64,000 nucleotides of DNA from Terramyces sp. JEL0728. Lineage: Eukaryota > Chytridiomycota > Chytridiomycetes > Rhizophydiales > Terramycetaceae. Below the pieces are notes generated by a model, which did not search any database, was not told where the DNA came from, and saw only the letters and a list, made by a program, of their open reading frames with translations. Below, piece after piece: positions 29,899 to 41,286 of this stretch. Numbering within the stretch: position 1 is the stretch's first letter; the number at the start of each line of letters is the position of its first letter. Where the stretch lies: NCBI GenBank assembly GCA_027603945.1, contig JADIIU010000010.1:124001-188000 (forward strand), written 5' to 3'. The position numbers and the translations under genes are program-made.

Positions 29899-31055
29899 AT
29901 GAGCACGGATGGGGTTATTGCAGATCAACAAGCGGAAGCAGACAAATATACAGGACTGGCACTTGCGTTAGCATCGGGTGTGCTTATTGGAATCAGCTTT
30001 ATCATTACAAAAAAAGGTTTGATAGAGTCAAACAAAAATGGAGGTAGATAGCATCTAATAAAGGCAAAGCTGGAGAACATTATGATTTCTTGAAGACTCC
30101 AATGTGGTGGGCTGGAACGCTCACAAGTATTTTTATTGTTTATTGTAGTGGTGATGGGTGAAGTTGCCAATTTTCTTGCATATTCGTTCGCACCAGCTAT
30201 CCTGGTGACTCCACTAGGTGCGGTGTCGATACTGGTGGGGTCAATCTTGTCCTCCTTCTTTTTGAATGAAAAGCTGGGGAAAGACGGAATTATTGGCTGT
30301 GGTTTGTGTGTACTGGGGTCGCTAACAGTCATTTTGCATGCTCCGGAAGAAGAATCTTATGAAACTGTTGACGACGTATTTGTCCATTTCATTCAACCTG
30401 GATTTATGTTGTACATGATTGCAATCATTGGCACTGCATTATATCTCATCTACAAAGTCGGGCCAGTTTATGGAAAGACTCACATGCTGGTATACATTAC
30501 TATTTGCTCGTTGGTCGGATCAATATCTGTAATGGCAGTTAAGGGATTTGCAGTTGCGGTCAAATTGACATTTGCTGGGGATAACCAATTCAAACATTTC
30601 TCCACATGGCTATTCGGGCTTACAGTTTTAGTGTGCGCAATGACTCAGGTCAACTATTTCAACAAAGCTTTAGATTTGTTTTCGACTAACCGTGTCACAC
30701 CCAGTAATTATTGCTAACCAAAGTTTATTATGTGTTCTTCACCAGTGCTACCATTATCGCGTCAGTCATTTTGGGGCAGGGTGTGCAAAAGTCTTCTCCA
30801 GTAATTTGGATTTAATAGTAGGTTGAAATGATTTCTGTGTTGGTTGGATTCTTTACCATTTTTATTGGAGTTTTCATGGTCAACGATGCCAAAGCTGCAA
30901 ACTCTGGATTAATTGAAAAAGCTGGGAGAAGCAGTTTATACTCTGCCGACATTGGCCTCAAAACCGGCGAATTCTACCCTCTCAAAGATATGGATGAAGT
31001 GTTGACGCCGGAGGAAGACTTTGCAACCCAGTCCAAACGTCAAACCGTTTATTAG
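29899..31055 (+). CDS. NIPA-type magnesium transporter
   Basis: A 357-residue multi-pass membrane protein from exons 29899-30043, 30064-30126, 30149-30703, 30724-30800 and 30822-31055 (introns 20, 22, 20, 21 nt). Nine or so helices of the EamA/NIPA fold are seen: LALASGVLIGISFIITKKGL, WWAGTLTMVVMGEVANFLAY, SFAPAILVTPLGAVSILVGS, then FFLNEKLGKDGIIGC and VTPIYYVFFTSATIIASVIL. These are hallmark NIPA blocks (conserved KKGL, APA-LVTPLGA). It is expected to take up Mg2+ at the plasma membrane or endosomes. The C-terminal tail is polar. Confidence 0.93.
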
Positions 31056-31112
31056 ATTTTCAAAAAAGAATTAAAAATAGTAAAATTAGTTTATGAGCGA
31101 TTTGTTACAAAT

Positions 31113-33196
31113 TTAATTTAGGTAGAACCCGCAATTTCTGTTTGCAAGGGCGAGCAAAAGCCTGTCCTTGAGCTTTTCTTTTGAAGAATACTCGCAAAGT
31201 AAAAGGGCATTAAAGCAGGTGTGAGATGTAGGCAGCCTGTCACTGTCTGTGCCATTTCTAGCAATTACAAACTAGAATTAGAACAATATACCTGCAACTT
31301 TCCCAATCCCCCGACAGGCACTCTATCCGACCCAGTAGTGAAAACAAGGAATTGTTTCTTTTGCTCATCAGTAAAGTCTTGTACGATTTCCCAAAAGTAT
31401 TTTATAACCAGAGTGTCGGCTTCATAGCCATCGTACACGGCTGATTCTTGAAGTGCTTTAAAATCTAGAGACGGGCTTCCACAAATTAATTCTTGCAGTT
31501 CCTCTGCTCTGAATAGGGTTATCGCAGAGCCATTCATTACAGAATTAAACCCTTGCTGGAAGGCACTAAATATATCGTCGACGCTCGTATTAAAAAAGTA
31601 TTCCAAATATTGTGCTACATATTCTAAATCAAAAGCCATGTACCTTCTCTATTGGCATTCGTTACCATAATTTCTGAGCCGTTATTCACCAAATCTACTG
31701 ATACTCGTTTCCCCAATACTGTCACCATATCAATTGAAAATGTTCTTGCGAAATCTTGTTCCACATCTCCTTCATAATCTAGCAGCTGGTTCAGCCCTTT
31801 TCCTAGTGCTGGATCCCATTCAGTTAAATCAGCAAGTTGGACCGAACTGTTCACGAGTTTTTTGTAAACAGCCGATGCAAAGTTAATGTCGAGAGCAACT
31901 CCGTTATAAAATGCCAACCCAATTAGTTTTCCCAGCAGGTTGTATTCTGCCAAAGTTTCTTCATCTAAACCTCCATCCCAATAGCCAAACCAACTAGTTC
32001 TTGAATCGTCATTTGTTACAAACATTCCATAGGTAGAGCTGAACATTTCTTTGGATATCAGCTGAAAGAATTCTAAGTCAGCGTCAAGTACCTTTTTGTA
32101 TCCCGCCTTCATCAATGCCGTCTTCACCAAGAAAAGACACACGTAGCTGCTTTTTCAGGTCATGATTGGTTTTTCCTTCCAACTGATAAAGCGTGTCTCT
32201 GATGATATTGGTTCTTCTTAGTTCAAGTTGCAGATATGGATTATTTACTCCGATAAACATGGCCCTGAAGAATGAATCCTGCAATTCATGACGCATCTGT
32301 ATCATGCTTTCAATACGCAAAATATCTCCTTTAGTTGCTGTGCTCAACAAGAACGAATAATTGCAAAACGAGAATCCATCGTGAACCTTCCATTTTGGAT
32401 AATCTTCTTTTAAATCAAGGGATTCCTCGACTGTTTCATTGTATAATTCGTAATAAGGTATAAAATTATTGGTCTCGTTGATAGCGGCTAAATTAATATT
32501 GGGAACCTAGAATGGACAATGTTTGAACCACATTAATAACCTTCTCGTCGGGATCGGTACCTGCTTCGGAATTGAGGATTTGGATTGTAAGATATTGCTG
32601 GAACAGCTGAATTATCTGTTTGAAGAACTGCGATTTTTCAATAGAAGTGTTCCCGCTATGCTGTATTGATTCTTGCAAAATAAAAGCAAAGCCAAACTTG
32701 TCGGTCTGATTGAATTTAGCCAACAGTTGACAGAGTTTTGGCAGTACGGTCATGCTGGTATCTGGGTCTTGTAAAATCGGCAGAATCATCACTATGACAA
32801 AACACAGATAGTCATCCTTTCCAATTTCCTGCACGCCATTTTGGATATGGTCCAGCAACGTATTAACACCGTTCATTATTGCCAACTCATTTTCAAATGT
32901 GACGATTTCTTGAAACCATTTCAGGAATTCTCCAAGATGGATAACGTAGCTATCTAGAGTCTACTGTCAGTCGCGCTTACATTGTCAAATTGAGCGAATG
33001 CGGCAATGATATTCTTTGTATTTGAAAATATATCGTAAAGCAACACTTTGACATTTTCCTGCCCATTTGATTGCATTAAATCTTTGATTTTTGCTTTATA
33101 ATTTCCTTTCATATCGCCATGCAGCTGTAGTTTCTTCAAATCCAAAGCTGCTTGGTTTGCTGCGTTTGTATCGTCGGCCCCTAGTGTATTTGACAT
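31113..33196 (-). CDS. HECT-domain E3 ubiquitin ligase
   Basis: 661 residues from exons 33196-32981, 32960-32507, 32487-32092, 32072-31644, 31623-31292 and 31271-31113 (introns 19-20 nt). The C-terminal half is a HECT domain: [48 protein letters not shown] and the active-site Cys about 628 in [14 protein letters not shown]. It forms a thioester with ubiquitin before transfer. The N-terminal 250 residues are helical without WW, C2 or RCC repeats, similar in layout to the Hul4/HECTD2/UBE3A group. The substrate is unknown. It shares a 64-bp divergent promoter with PAN3. Confidence 0.9.
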
Positions 33197-33260
33197 TTCT
33201 ACGAAAACAATACAAAGTGGCTTCATTCTTGCCGTACTTTTGCAATCACCACAAATCCAA

Positions 33261-35418
33261 ATGAGTGAAGGCAAACCCTCCAAACCCAAAAATTCCAAGT
33301 ATAACGGTACAGATATAGTCTAAATTGTTTAGCAAAGAACCGGCTATGCCGCAATGTGATTATACATGGGAGTTGCAAGTATGAGAATAAGGGCTGCGAA
33401 TACAATCACGACACTGTATTTTTGAATTAATCCAAAGGAGTCTCTGCAGAAACCATCGCCACCGCTATCGTACTTTATTATTTATCATATAGACACACCA
33501 CACCTAAATTATCTGTTGATTCTCCAGAATTTAAACCCTTGAACCAAAATAACGGGGAATCAGAGAGGAAACCGTATTCAAAACCGGAAGGTAACTGATG
33601 TATAACGGCTTTAGTGTACGGAACCAACTATGTTCAACCTAATTACTATTCTTCTTACACTCAAGAAATTCCGTAACACCTTATTAAACTCTAGACAACC
33701 AGACCAGATTTTTGCAGGAGGCTATGACTATTTCGAACAGCAAGTCGCTCAGGAGGATGGATTTGAGCAGGATTACATGTCTCTTGGAGTGGATAATATG
33801 AACCTACACAAGGTTGGTTTTGTTAACCTCAGTCTGGAAAGTTTTCGATAGATGAGCAGCTTGACAACTATTTTTATTCAAACCAGAGATATCAAAGATA
33901 TGCAGCTCCGTTTTTACCGGTACATTATTGTTTATAAAGTTGCAACACCACTTGTACACATCTCCTCCTCCACATATTTCAAATCTCAACCCTCAGCTAC
34001 AACCCTATCATTATTTTTATGTCAATGAAGGATTGAGAGAAGAGTTGTTGGAGAAGAGTGAAGCTCGGCAAAGGATTTTACCTGCAAATGGTTCTATTCA
34101 ATTAATTATAGACCCTGAGAGTTCATCGCTGCCTCAACAAGTGCATATGTACCATACTTTATTTCCTATTGGGTTGGAGTCAGAAAGAACTTCAAAAATT
34201 TTCGGTCTTCAAACTTCATTGTACAAGGCAATACGCGCAATCGATGGGAAACACTATTGTTTAAGGAGAATAGAAAACTATCGACTCAATAATGAAATGT
34301 CTATAGCATGCGTGGAGCACTGGAGGCAAATACAAAATGCTGGAATAGTGTCTGTTAGGGAGGGATTTACGACAAAAGCATTTGGGGATTTATGTATTAT
34401 TCTTGCTTACAATAGCCCTGGTTATTGTATATGATTATCACCCGCTCGCAGTGACGCTACATTCAAAGTACCTTTCTAAACCAGAGATGAATCATTTTAA
34501 TGGGGTGAAAGAGGACATACTTTGGAGCATTATATGCCAAATTGCAAGTGCAATCAAAATTATACACGGGTCCAATCTTGCAGTGCGAGTGATCGAAGCA
34601 AGCAAAATCCTTGTGACAGGAAAGAATAGGTATTCTCAGGTTTATTCAGATTTCGTATCAACTGTTGCGGGGTCATGGATATATTGACGTTTGATGAGAG
34701 GCGAAACCTTTTACATGTACAGGCAAGTGTTATTTAACTATCAGCAAGACGACTTGTTACATTTTGGGCAGCTGATAGTAGCATTATCTTGTGGAAATTC
34801 CAACGCAGTCCATGATCTTCCAAGAGTAATGGATCACATTACACGAAACTATTCGCCGGATTTGAAAGAGATTATTTTGTATTTACTGTCTAGCCCATCT
34901 CAATCAAAAAGTATAGAAAGGATATTTACGATGCTTCCTCACCGCTTCTTTTTTGAATTAAACGCTGTGTATATGTATCTACTAGTTAATGAAAGGCAAA
35001 ACGACGTGCTGGAAGATAATTTACAGCGAGAACTGGAAAATGGCAGGCTGGTTCGTTTGCTATGTAAACTGGGGCATATCAATGAAAGGCCAGAGTAGCT
35101 CATTTTAATGATAGATTTGAGAAAGATTCCACTTGGGCAGAGACTGGGGATCGGTATTTGCTAAAACTATTCCGAGATTACGTGTTTCATCAAGTATCAG
35201 AGAGTGGAGAGCCAATTATAGACATGGCTCACGTTATATCGTGTCTAAACAAGGTACAGCTAAATTAAAGATAGCTGGATGCCGGAGTGGAGGAAAAAAT
35301 CATGCTGATGAGCCGAGATGAGCATTCTTGTCTGATTGTGAGCTACCTAGAGTTGAAACAGTGTATAGATTCTACGTTTAAAGAGCTAGTCAAAAGGAGA
35401 GGTAAAAATCCAATATAG
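33261..35418 (+). CDS. PAN3: PAN3 subunit of the PAN2-PAN3 deadenylase
   Basis: A pseudokinase that recruits the PAN2 nuclease to poly(A) tails. Thirteen exons between 33261 and 35418 (donors at 33307, 33416, 33470, 33591, 33673, 33813, 33920, 34394, 34630, 34723, 35095, 35254) give 631 residues. The N-terminal CCCH finger is [22 protein letters not shown]. The pseudokinase follows ([51 protein letters not shown]). The C-terminal knob ([54 protein letters not shown]) binds PAN2. The intron at 34723-34744 appears to start with GC. Several introns are 22-26 nt, slightly long for this genome. Confidence 0.93.
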
Positions 35419-35434
35419 TTTTTGAATTTCAACT

Positions 35435-36820
35435 TTATTTCGATTGTTTTTCCAATACCTTTTCGGGAATCCTAATTTCTTCTACATTTATGACCACGTC
35501 CCGTGCTGCGCATTCTCCACTCTGGCCAGTGATTGGACAATTCGGTCCTTCCATTGCTTTACCTGTAACGGGACATGTAGCATCCCCGCCTGCCTTTGCG
35601 ATGGTAACCGGGTTGTACTCTGTGTCCTCTTTCAAGTAGTATTTTTTAGTCATGCGATGAGTAAAATTGCCAAACGAATAGGCAAAGCTTGGATAGACAC
35701 TGATAATCAAAAATACTGGGAGATGAATCAAACGTAGGATAAACAAGATAATGTACATCTTGATGGTTGTTCTGGTTGAGACTGGATCTAATTCAAAGCC
35801 TTCATAAACTATCTTTGGGTTTAAATGATGTGCAAACGCCATTGATAATTCGCTGCTGTATGGCAGGCATTCATTCAGCGCTCTAGAGAGTCTTGGCGAT
35901 GCGTCCTTCATTTCGAACGTGCTATACGTGGATAGCACCTGTTCCATGACGACTTGTACTGGTAAAGCCAGCGGGTTGATATCTTCCCTGACACCTAACA
36001 AGAATCCGATGTATCGCCAGAGGTGAAAGTAGTCTTCTATATCTTGTTTCGAAAAATGGATTCCCAGCCTTGCAACTCCCAAAAGCGAATGGAATGCAAA
36101 AGTTGTCAAAGTGAAACACATCTCTGATTGATTGACAAACACGTCTTTTAATTCTGACTCGTTTCTTGCAGCCAGTCTGGTTCTGACAGTTGAATGCAAA
36201 CAACGAACTTTGGCAATTCCCTTCCATCCCACTGAATTTATTGCAAGACTGTCTTCAGAAAGCATACATTCTAGTACGAATCTTGTTGTTTCTACTAATC
36301 TGCGAAGTACTACCTTTTTCCCAACCAAGTACCCAGTTTTTACTAAAGTTTCATTGATCCTAGGTTGAGTATAATTCATATGAAGGGAAACATAAATCAT
36401 ACTGAGAGCAATAAATGGGTAGTGTTTCCAGTGAAATACTTTTCCTCGATTCACGCTATCCATCTCGACCCATTTGGGAACAGTGTACAAGTGGTCCTTG
36501 AGAGCTTTATGATGCAATGCCCACTCTTCCAAGTTGACATTCTCCTTCAGTTGCTCAATTAATGCTGGGCTATCTGGGTCTGTATCCAAGGTTTCCAAAA
36601 TGTCAAAGTTTTTTAGATTATACATCAATTTGAAATGGGACATGAAATTATCCATTGGTTCATCCCCTCTATATGCTTCCAAGTCTTCTTTTTTCGACTC
36701 CAAAAGGCAGGGTACATGGTAGTCGTGCTTACTCTTGGTTCCAAGTATTTGATAGATAGGGTCGAACATTGGCTTCAGCTCCGATAGTAGCCTTTGGGCA
36801 TCACCTTTTTCTTTGTACAT
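35435..36820 (-). CDS. DUF2236/mpaB-type oxygenase, copy 1
   Basis: A 461-residue single-exon membrane protein of the latex-clearing-protein/ER-bound oxygenase (mpaB, DUF2236) family, which use a haem to cleave or oxidise lipophilic chains. VRCLHSTVRTRLAARNE carries the conserved His of the R-LH--VR motif; FHLWRYIGFLLGVREDINPL is a second family block. Membrane segments lie near residues 135-155 and 365-385. The C-terminus carries two CP[VI]TG motifs (TCPVTGK, NCPITGQ) shared with copy 2. The substrate is unknown; fungal mpaB oxidises a terpenoid side chain. Its stop lies 16 bp from that of PAN3. Confidence 0.82.
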   Translation of the reverse strand: MYKEKGDAQRLLSELKPMFDPIYQILGTKSKHDYHVPCLLESKKEDLEAYRGDEPMDNFMSHFKLMYNLKNFDILETLDTDPDSPALIEQLKENVNLEEWALHHKALKDHLYTVPKWVEMDSVNRGKVFHWKHYPFIALSMIYVSLHMNYTQPRINETLVKTGYLVGKKVVLRRLVETTRFVLECMLSEDSLAINSVGWKGIAKVRCLHSTVRTRLAARNESELKDVFVNQSEMCFTLTTFAFHSLLGVARLGIHFSKQDIEDYFHLWRYIGFLLGVREDINPLALPVQVVMEQVLSTYSTFEMKDASPRLSRALNECLPYSSELSMAFAHHLNPKIVYEGFELDPVSTRTTIKMYIILFILRLIHLPVFLIISVYPSFAYSFGNFTHRMTKKYYLKEDTEYNPVTIAKAGGDATCPVTGKAMEGPNCPITGQSGECAARDVVINVEEIRIPEKVLEKQSK

Positions 36821-37216
36821 TGAATACCTCTATTAACTTTTTCCTGCTTTTATCTATCAAGTCCCGTTCCAAATCCCAGTGTCACGTGCCACGATGTTTC
36901 AATTTGGATAAACTTTTAGGGAAAAATATGTTGGGGATATTCTGCTATTCTCCCGGTGAAGGAATATGCAAGCTGGAGTATTTATTAGAGCAAGCACGTT
37001 TGTAGAGAGATTCAGTAGACCTGGTTCACGGTCCGCTTCCGTGTCACGATTTGGTGCATTCACGTTCTCCAACATTCAGATTTGAGATAAGCCAATTGTA
37101 TTGTTTTGAAACCAATAGAGTTGGCCATTAAATTAAAAATACATGCTTCTACTTAAAGATGAAGCCCTCAATCAAGACTGGTCTTTTGAATAAACACTAA
37201 TTTATTAAACTACTTT
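36821..37216. promoter_or_regulatory. Gap between the two oxygenase genes
   Basis: About 400 bp separating the start of copy 1 from the stop of copy 2 on the same strand. I see no coding exons. It presumably holds the copy 1 promoter; a CACGTG-like TCACGTGCC palindrome core is at about 36890. Confidence 0.4.
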
Positions 37217-38611
37217 TTACAACCGCCTGTTGTGTCTCAACTGGCAACCGTCATTAACAGTAACCTTTGAATTTGGACAACTACCGCTCTTTCCAGTTAT
37301 GGGACACGATGCAACTGCTGTCTCCGTTGAAGAAACTTGACCGGTTATTGGGCAAGTAATGGTATTATCTTGATTAGCAATGGCAACAGGATTGAAGTTG
37401 GTATCTCCTTTAATGACTCTAGAGAGTACGTTCAAGCAGAAACCGCCAAAAGTATATGCAAATGAAGGGAATATGTAAATTAGAATTTGTACAGGAAGAT
37501 AGAATAGCCAAATGAACACTAGAGTGAGATGAACTGTCATACAACTCCAGACTGTAGATTGCTCCAATTCGAAAATTTCACAGATAACACTTGGATTCAT
37601 TATCCAACATGATGCAATGCTGAATGTTCTTCCAAATGGATTGCTGTCATTCAGCGCTTTGGACAATCTTGGAGATGCGTTTTCTCTTTTGAATGAATGA
37701 GCATAGAATTGCAAGAAATGGTCCAGTAAATCTTCTATCGGTTGAGCCAGTGGATTAATGTCATCTCTAACGCCAATGTAGTATCCAATGTATCTCCACA
37801 AGTGAAAGTAGTCTTCTAAATTTTGGCGAGAAACCTTGATTCCAATCATTGGCAGTCCAAGAATAGAAAATGCAAATGCTGCAAGAGTATGGCCCATGTC
37901 AGATTGATTGACAAATGCCTCACTGGTGTCAATTGTTTTGCGAGCTTCCAAACGAGCGCGGACTGACGAATGCAAACACCGAACTTTGACAATCGTGTTC
38001 CATCCGCTAGAATTGACAGCCAGACTATTTTTTGAAGCCATACACTCCATGACAAACTTGGTTGTTTCATACAGTCTTCTAAGAACTACTTTGGGATTGA
38101 GCAAGTATCCAGTCTTGGTCAAAGTGCTGTTGATTCTTGGAACAAAATAGTGCATATGGAGTGAAATATAGAGGAAACTAAACAAAAGAAAAGGGAGCTG
38201 CAACCAAAAGAATTTCTTTCCTCTTTGAACGCTTTCCATGTCTACCCACTTTGGAACAGAGTACAGATGCTCTTTGAGTTCTTGGCGGTGCTTTTCCCAC
38301 TCTTCTCTATCAGTATTTTCTTTCAGCAGGTCATTCAATTGCGGACTGTCCTTTTCAATTTCAAGCATTTCTAAAATGTCAAATGTTTTCAAATTATACA
38401 TCAACTTGAAGTGGGACATGAAGTTGTCGATAGGCGCATCACCATTAACAGCTTCAGGATCTTGGTACTTCATTTCCAAATATACTTTTTCGTCATAGTC
38501 ATGTTTATTTGCAGTTCCCAGCAACTTGTAGATGGGTTGATACATTTTCTTCAGATCCTTGAACAATCTGGCTCTATCTTGCTCTGGAGAATGGCTCGCC
38601 TGTACCTTCAT
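37217..38611 (-). CDS. DUF2236/mpaB-type oxygenase, copy 2
   Basis: A 464-residue single-exon paralogue of the neighbouring gene, aligned over its whole length: DNFMSHFKLMYNLKTFDILE, VPKWVDMESVQRGKKFFW, RINSTLTKTGYLLNPKVVLR, VRCLHSSVRARLEARK (haem-type His), and FHLWRYIGYYIGVRDDINPL. It likewise ends with two CPITG motifs (TCPITGQ, SCPITGK) and an extra SCPNSK. Both copies lack introns, unlike most genes of similar size here, which suggests either recent acquisition or retro-type duplication of the ancestor. Function is expected to be lipid or terpenoid oxidation at the ER. Confidence 0.82.
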   Translation of the reverse strand: MKVQASHSPEQDRARLFKDLKKMYQPIYKLLGTANKHDYDEKVYLEMKYQDPEAVNGDAPIDNFMSHFKLMYNLKTFDILEMLEIEKDSPQLNDLLKENTDREEWEKHRQELKEHLYSVPKWVDMESVQRGKKFFWLQLPFLLFSFLYISLHMHYFVPRINSTLTKTGYLLNPKVVLRRLYETTKFVMECMASKNSLAVNSSGWNTIVKVRCLHSSVRARLEARKTIDTSEAFVNQSDMGHTLAAFAFSILGLPMIGIKVSRQNLEDYFHLWRYIGYYIGVRDDINPLAQPIEDLLDHFLQFYAHSFKRENASPRLSKALNDSNPFGRTFSIASCWIMNPSVICEIFELEQSTVWSCMTVHLTLVFIWLFYLPVQILIYIFPSFAYTFGGFCLNVLSRVIKGDTNFNPVAIANQDNTITCPITGQVSSTETAVASCPITGKSGSCPNSKVTVNDGCQLRHNRRL

Positions 38612-39027
38612 TATCAGAGTAGAACTTTGCCTCCTTTTATATCCTAGGACGTGGTGTCCGGTTTCGGCACATTATGCTACCAAAGTCAGAAATAATTTGA
38701 AAATGTCAGGCAAGGTCAGCTAAGGACGGATAAAAATTGCTGTTAGTGTATGGCTGTAATGCTGAATTAGTTTATCTTCAAACTGCAATAAGAGCTTGTG
38801 TCTGAAACAGAAAGTCCCAGACTAAAGCGCTTCCCACAATTGCCCCAAACTAGTGAACCTATTGGCTGGCGATGTGATCATGCTACTAGCAGGGATCCGG
38901 TGAGCTCAAACGAAGCTTAATAAATGGTAGCCGGTATAGATTTCATACATTTACAAGCAATGACAGTCTATTGTAGAATAATTTCCTTCTTCATGAATAA
39001 TAATCGAATGAAAATATCAGGATATAT
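38612..39027. other. Intergenic, nothing recognised
   Basis: About 415 bp between the start of oxygenase copy 2 and the stop of the CFAP97-like gene. I looked for tiny-intron exons on both strands, tRNA-type internal promoters and repeats and see nothing supportable beyond promoter space for copy 2. Confidence 0.4.
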
Positions 39028-39614
39028 TCAATTGTTTTCAAGATATTCACTGCCCCATCTACATTTACTAATTTTACGGTAATTCAAAGAGATATTTTGC
39101 GAAATTTGTTGGTGCTTTAGCCAGGCAATATCCATCTTGGTCCTATCATATGCACTCTTTAAAGAAGCCTGCTCTACTTTTTTAAAATAACGTTCGTTTT
39201 CCAACATTATCTTTTTATCCTACTTTAAATCTTTTTACTTGAAAAAGCTTTCTTGAATCTTTGATTTTTGGTAGCTTTAACCAAGTTGGAAGGTTTGTAC
39301 TGTTGCAACAATCCAACTTGGCCAATGAGCTCAGCAGCCGTTTATTTTCGGCCTGTAATAATATCTGCTTTTCTGCTGTTATTTCCAAGTACCTGTTTCG
39401 TCAAAGAAAAGCTGTTTTTTACTATGTCTGCTCTTTTCAAGACGAGAGTCCATTCCAAAATCAATGACGTGGACAAAAACATCCTTCTAAATTTGATTGT
39501 GCGTGATTAGCGTTCCACTCCCGATATATTTTGTTTGGAATAACAGTAGATTCAAGTATCGCAAACTTTTCAATATCCTCTTTGAATATCACAGCTATGA
39601 GATACACGTCAAGA
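39028..39614 (-). CDS. Probable CFAP97/Hemingway-domain flagellar protein
   Basis: Rebuilt from exons 39486-39393, 39372-39239 and 39219-39028 (introns 20 and 19 nt), with a further upstream exon (to about 39614) joined across a possible GC-AG intron (39487-39511). The start codon is not found. The core reads KQILLQAENKRLLSSLAKLD, then KIMLENERYFKKVEQASLKS and YDRTKMDIAWLKHQQISQNI. EN--LL--L spacing followed by Y-R---DI-W-----I--NIS resembles the Hmw/CFAP97 domain of axoneme-maintenance proteins. If right, it argues for a flagellated stage. The family call comes from pattern memory only. Confidence 0.55.
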
Positions 39615-39758
39615 TAAATTAAACATCAATGCAAACATCTAACGGATCGAAACTAGAGGCAAGTGCCGCAACTGTTTTGCACCAGTTTCTTGCAAATCTT
39701 GCAAATCTCCTACTGCCTTTTTCGTAAATATTTTTTCCTCATCTTGTTCATCAAAAAA

Positions 39759-40842
39759 ATGTTCACATTGAAACGTGCTTTCTCATCCTCAATCGCTGCT
39801 GTAATTCATTCATTAATCAATAGCAAAAGAAAGTTGCAGTCCTCGGTGCTGCTGGTGGTATTGGACAGCCATTATCTTTATTAATGAAATTAAATCCTCA
39901 TGTAACCGAATTATCATTATATGACATTGTAAACACCCCTGGAGTTGGAGCTGATCTCTCTCACATTAACACCAACTCAACTGTTGTTGGATACAAAAAA
40001 GATCAATTACACGAAGCTTTGGCAGATGCAGATGTTGTTATTATCCCAGGTAAGTGACGAATGCTTTGTTATTCATTACCATTAGAGCAAATTAACAGTA
40101 GCCGGTGTGCCAAGAAAGCCAGGTATGACTAGAGATGACTTGTTCAACGTCAATGCTGGAATCGTCAAGAACTTGGCAGAAGTTTCCGCAAAAGCATGCC
40201 CAAATGCAAACTTTTTAATCATTTCCAACCCAGTAAACTCTACTGTTCCAATCTTTGCAGAAGTATTAAAGAAACACGGAGTATTTAACCCAAAGCGCTT
40301 GTTTGGTGTAACCACCCTTGATGTTGTTCGTGCTTCCACCTTTGTCTCTTCGGTTAAAGGAAAGAAGACTGAAGATGTAAACGTGCACGTTATTGGTGGA
40401 CATTCCGGAGTCACCATCGTTCCATTATTGTCACAAACCGGATTGACTTTCAACAAGGAACAAACTGATGCTCTCACTCACCGTATCCAATTTGGTGGTG
40501 ACGAAGTTGTCAAAGCTAAAGATGGTACTGGATCTGCAACTCTTTCCATGGCACAAGGTATTGGTCAGCCTAATTTTAGCTGGTGCAAGGTTTGCCGCAT
40601 CCTTGTTGAAGGCTTTGAATGGTGAAAAGGGAATTGTTGAACCATCATATGTTTTCTCCCCAGTTGCAACCAAGGATGGTGTTGAATACTTCTCCACCAA
40701 CGTTGAACTTGGACAAGAAGGTGTTGCCAAGATCCACCCGATTGGCCCTGTTAATGCTTTCGAAGAAGGATTAATCGCTGCTGCTCTCCCTGAATTAAAG
40801 AAGAACATTAAGAAGGGTGTTGATTTCGTTGCAAACAACTAA
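39759..40842 (+). CDS. Malate dehydrogenase, mitochondrial
   Basis: NAD-dependent TCA-cycle enzyme. Exons 39759-39800, 39824-40049, 40102-40557 and 40580-40842 give 328 residues; introns are 23, 52 and 22 nt, the 52-nt one being the longest I placed with confidence. [14 protein letters not shown] is a mitochondrial presequence and is exactly exon 1. [20 protein letters not shown] binds [23 protein letters not shown] is the mobile loop with substrate arginines, [11 protein letters not shown] and the catalytic His region VIGGHSG follow. The second intron is supported because it must be removed to give [11 protein letters not shown]. Confidence 0.95.
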
Positions 40843-40873
40843 ATAAATAATCTTTATTATTCAATATAGCAGT

Positions 40874-41286
40874 TTATTTGTGTTGATATGAAAACGGTAG
40901 GATGCCAAACGCTCTAGCTCTCTTTATAGCCCTAGCTAACTTTTTCTGGTTTTCCAATGACAATCCAGTTTTTCTTCTAGGTTGAATATGCCCCATCTTT
41001 GTCAAGAAGCTAGACATAATAACAGGATTCTACATAAATGGAAAAATACCTTATACTCACTCAACGGATTAATCTTTAATTTTTCGAAAACATCCTCTGC
41101 AGGTACAGTTTGCTGCTTTGGTTTTCGCAATTCTCGTTCTTCAATAACTAGTCTGTCGTTCAAGTCTGCTGGCGAGTAGGTTGTTTTTGGTAAAAAGTTC
41201 TTTGGCCGCAGTCTAAAATTAGGTCTCGTCTGTCTTTTCGCTGCCTGTGTGGTGTATCTGCATATTGAAATTATTTTGTTCAACAT
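40874..41286 (-). CDS. Mitochondrial ribosomal protein bS18m
   Basis: Small-subunit mitoribosomal protein, 130 residues from exons 41286-41050 and 41029-40874 (20-nt intron). An N-terminal presequence-like stretch (MLNKIISICRYTTQAAKRQT) precedes the S18 core: NPLSEYKNPVIMSSFLTKMG, then HIQPRRKTGLSLENQKKLAR and AIKRARAFGILPF, the conserved rRNA-binding helix. The stop is 31 bp from the malate dehydrogenase stop, convergent. Confidence 0.9.

Noticed and set aside
33630..33851. PAN3 start at 33630
   Set aside because: The CCCH finger and [12 protein letters not shown] start are recovered upstream through five tiny introns, with the total length a multiple of three.
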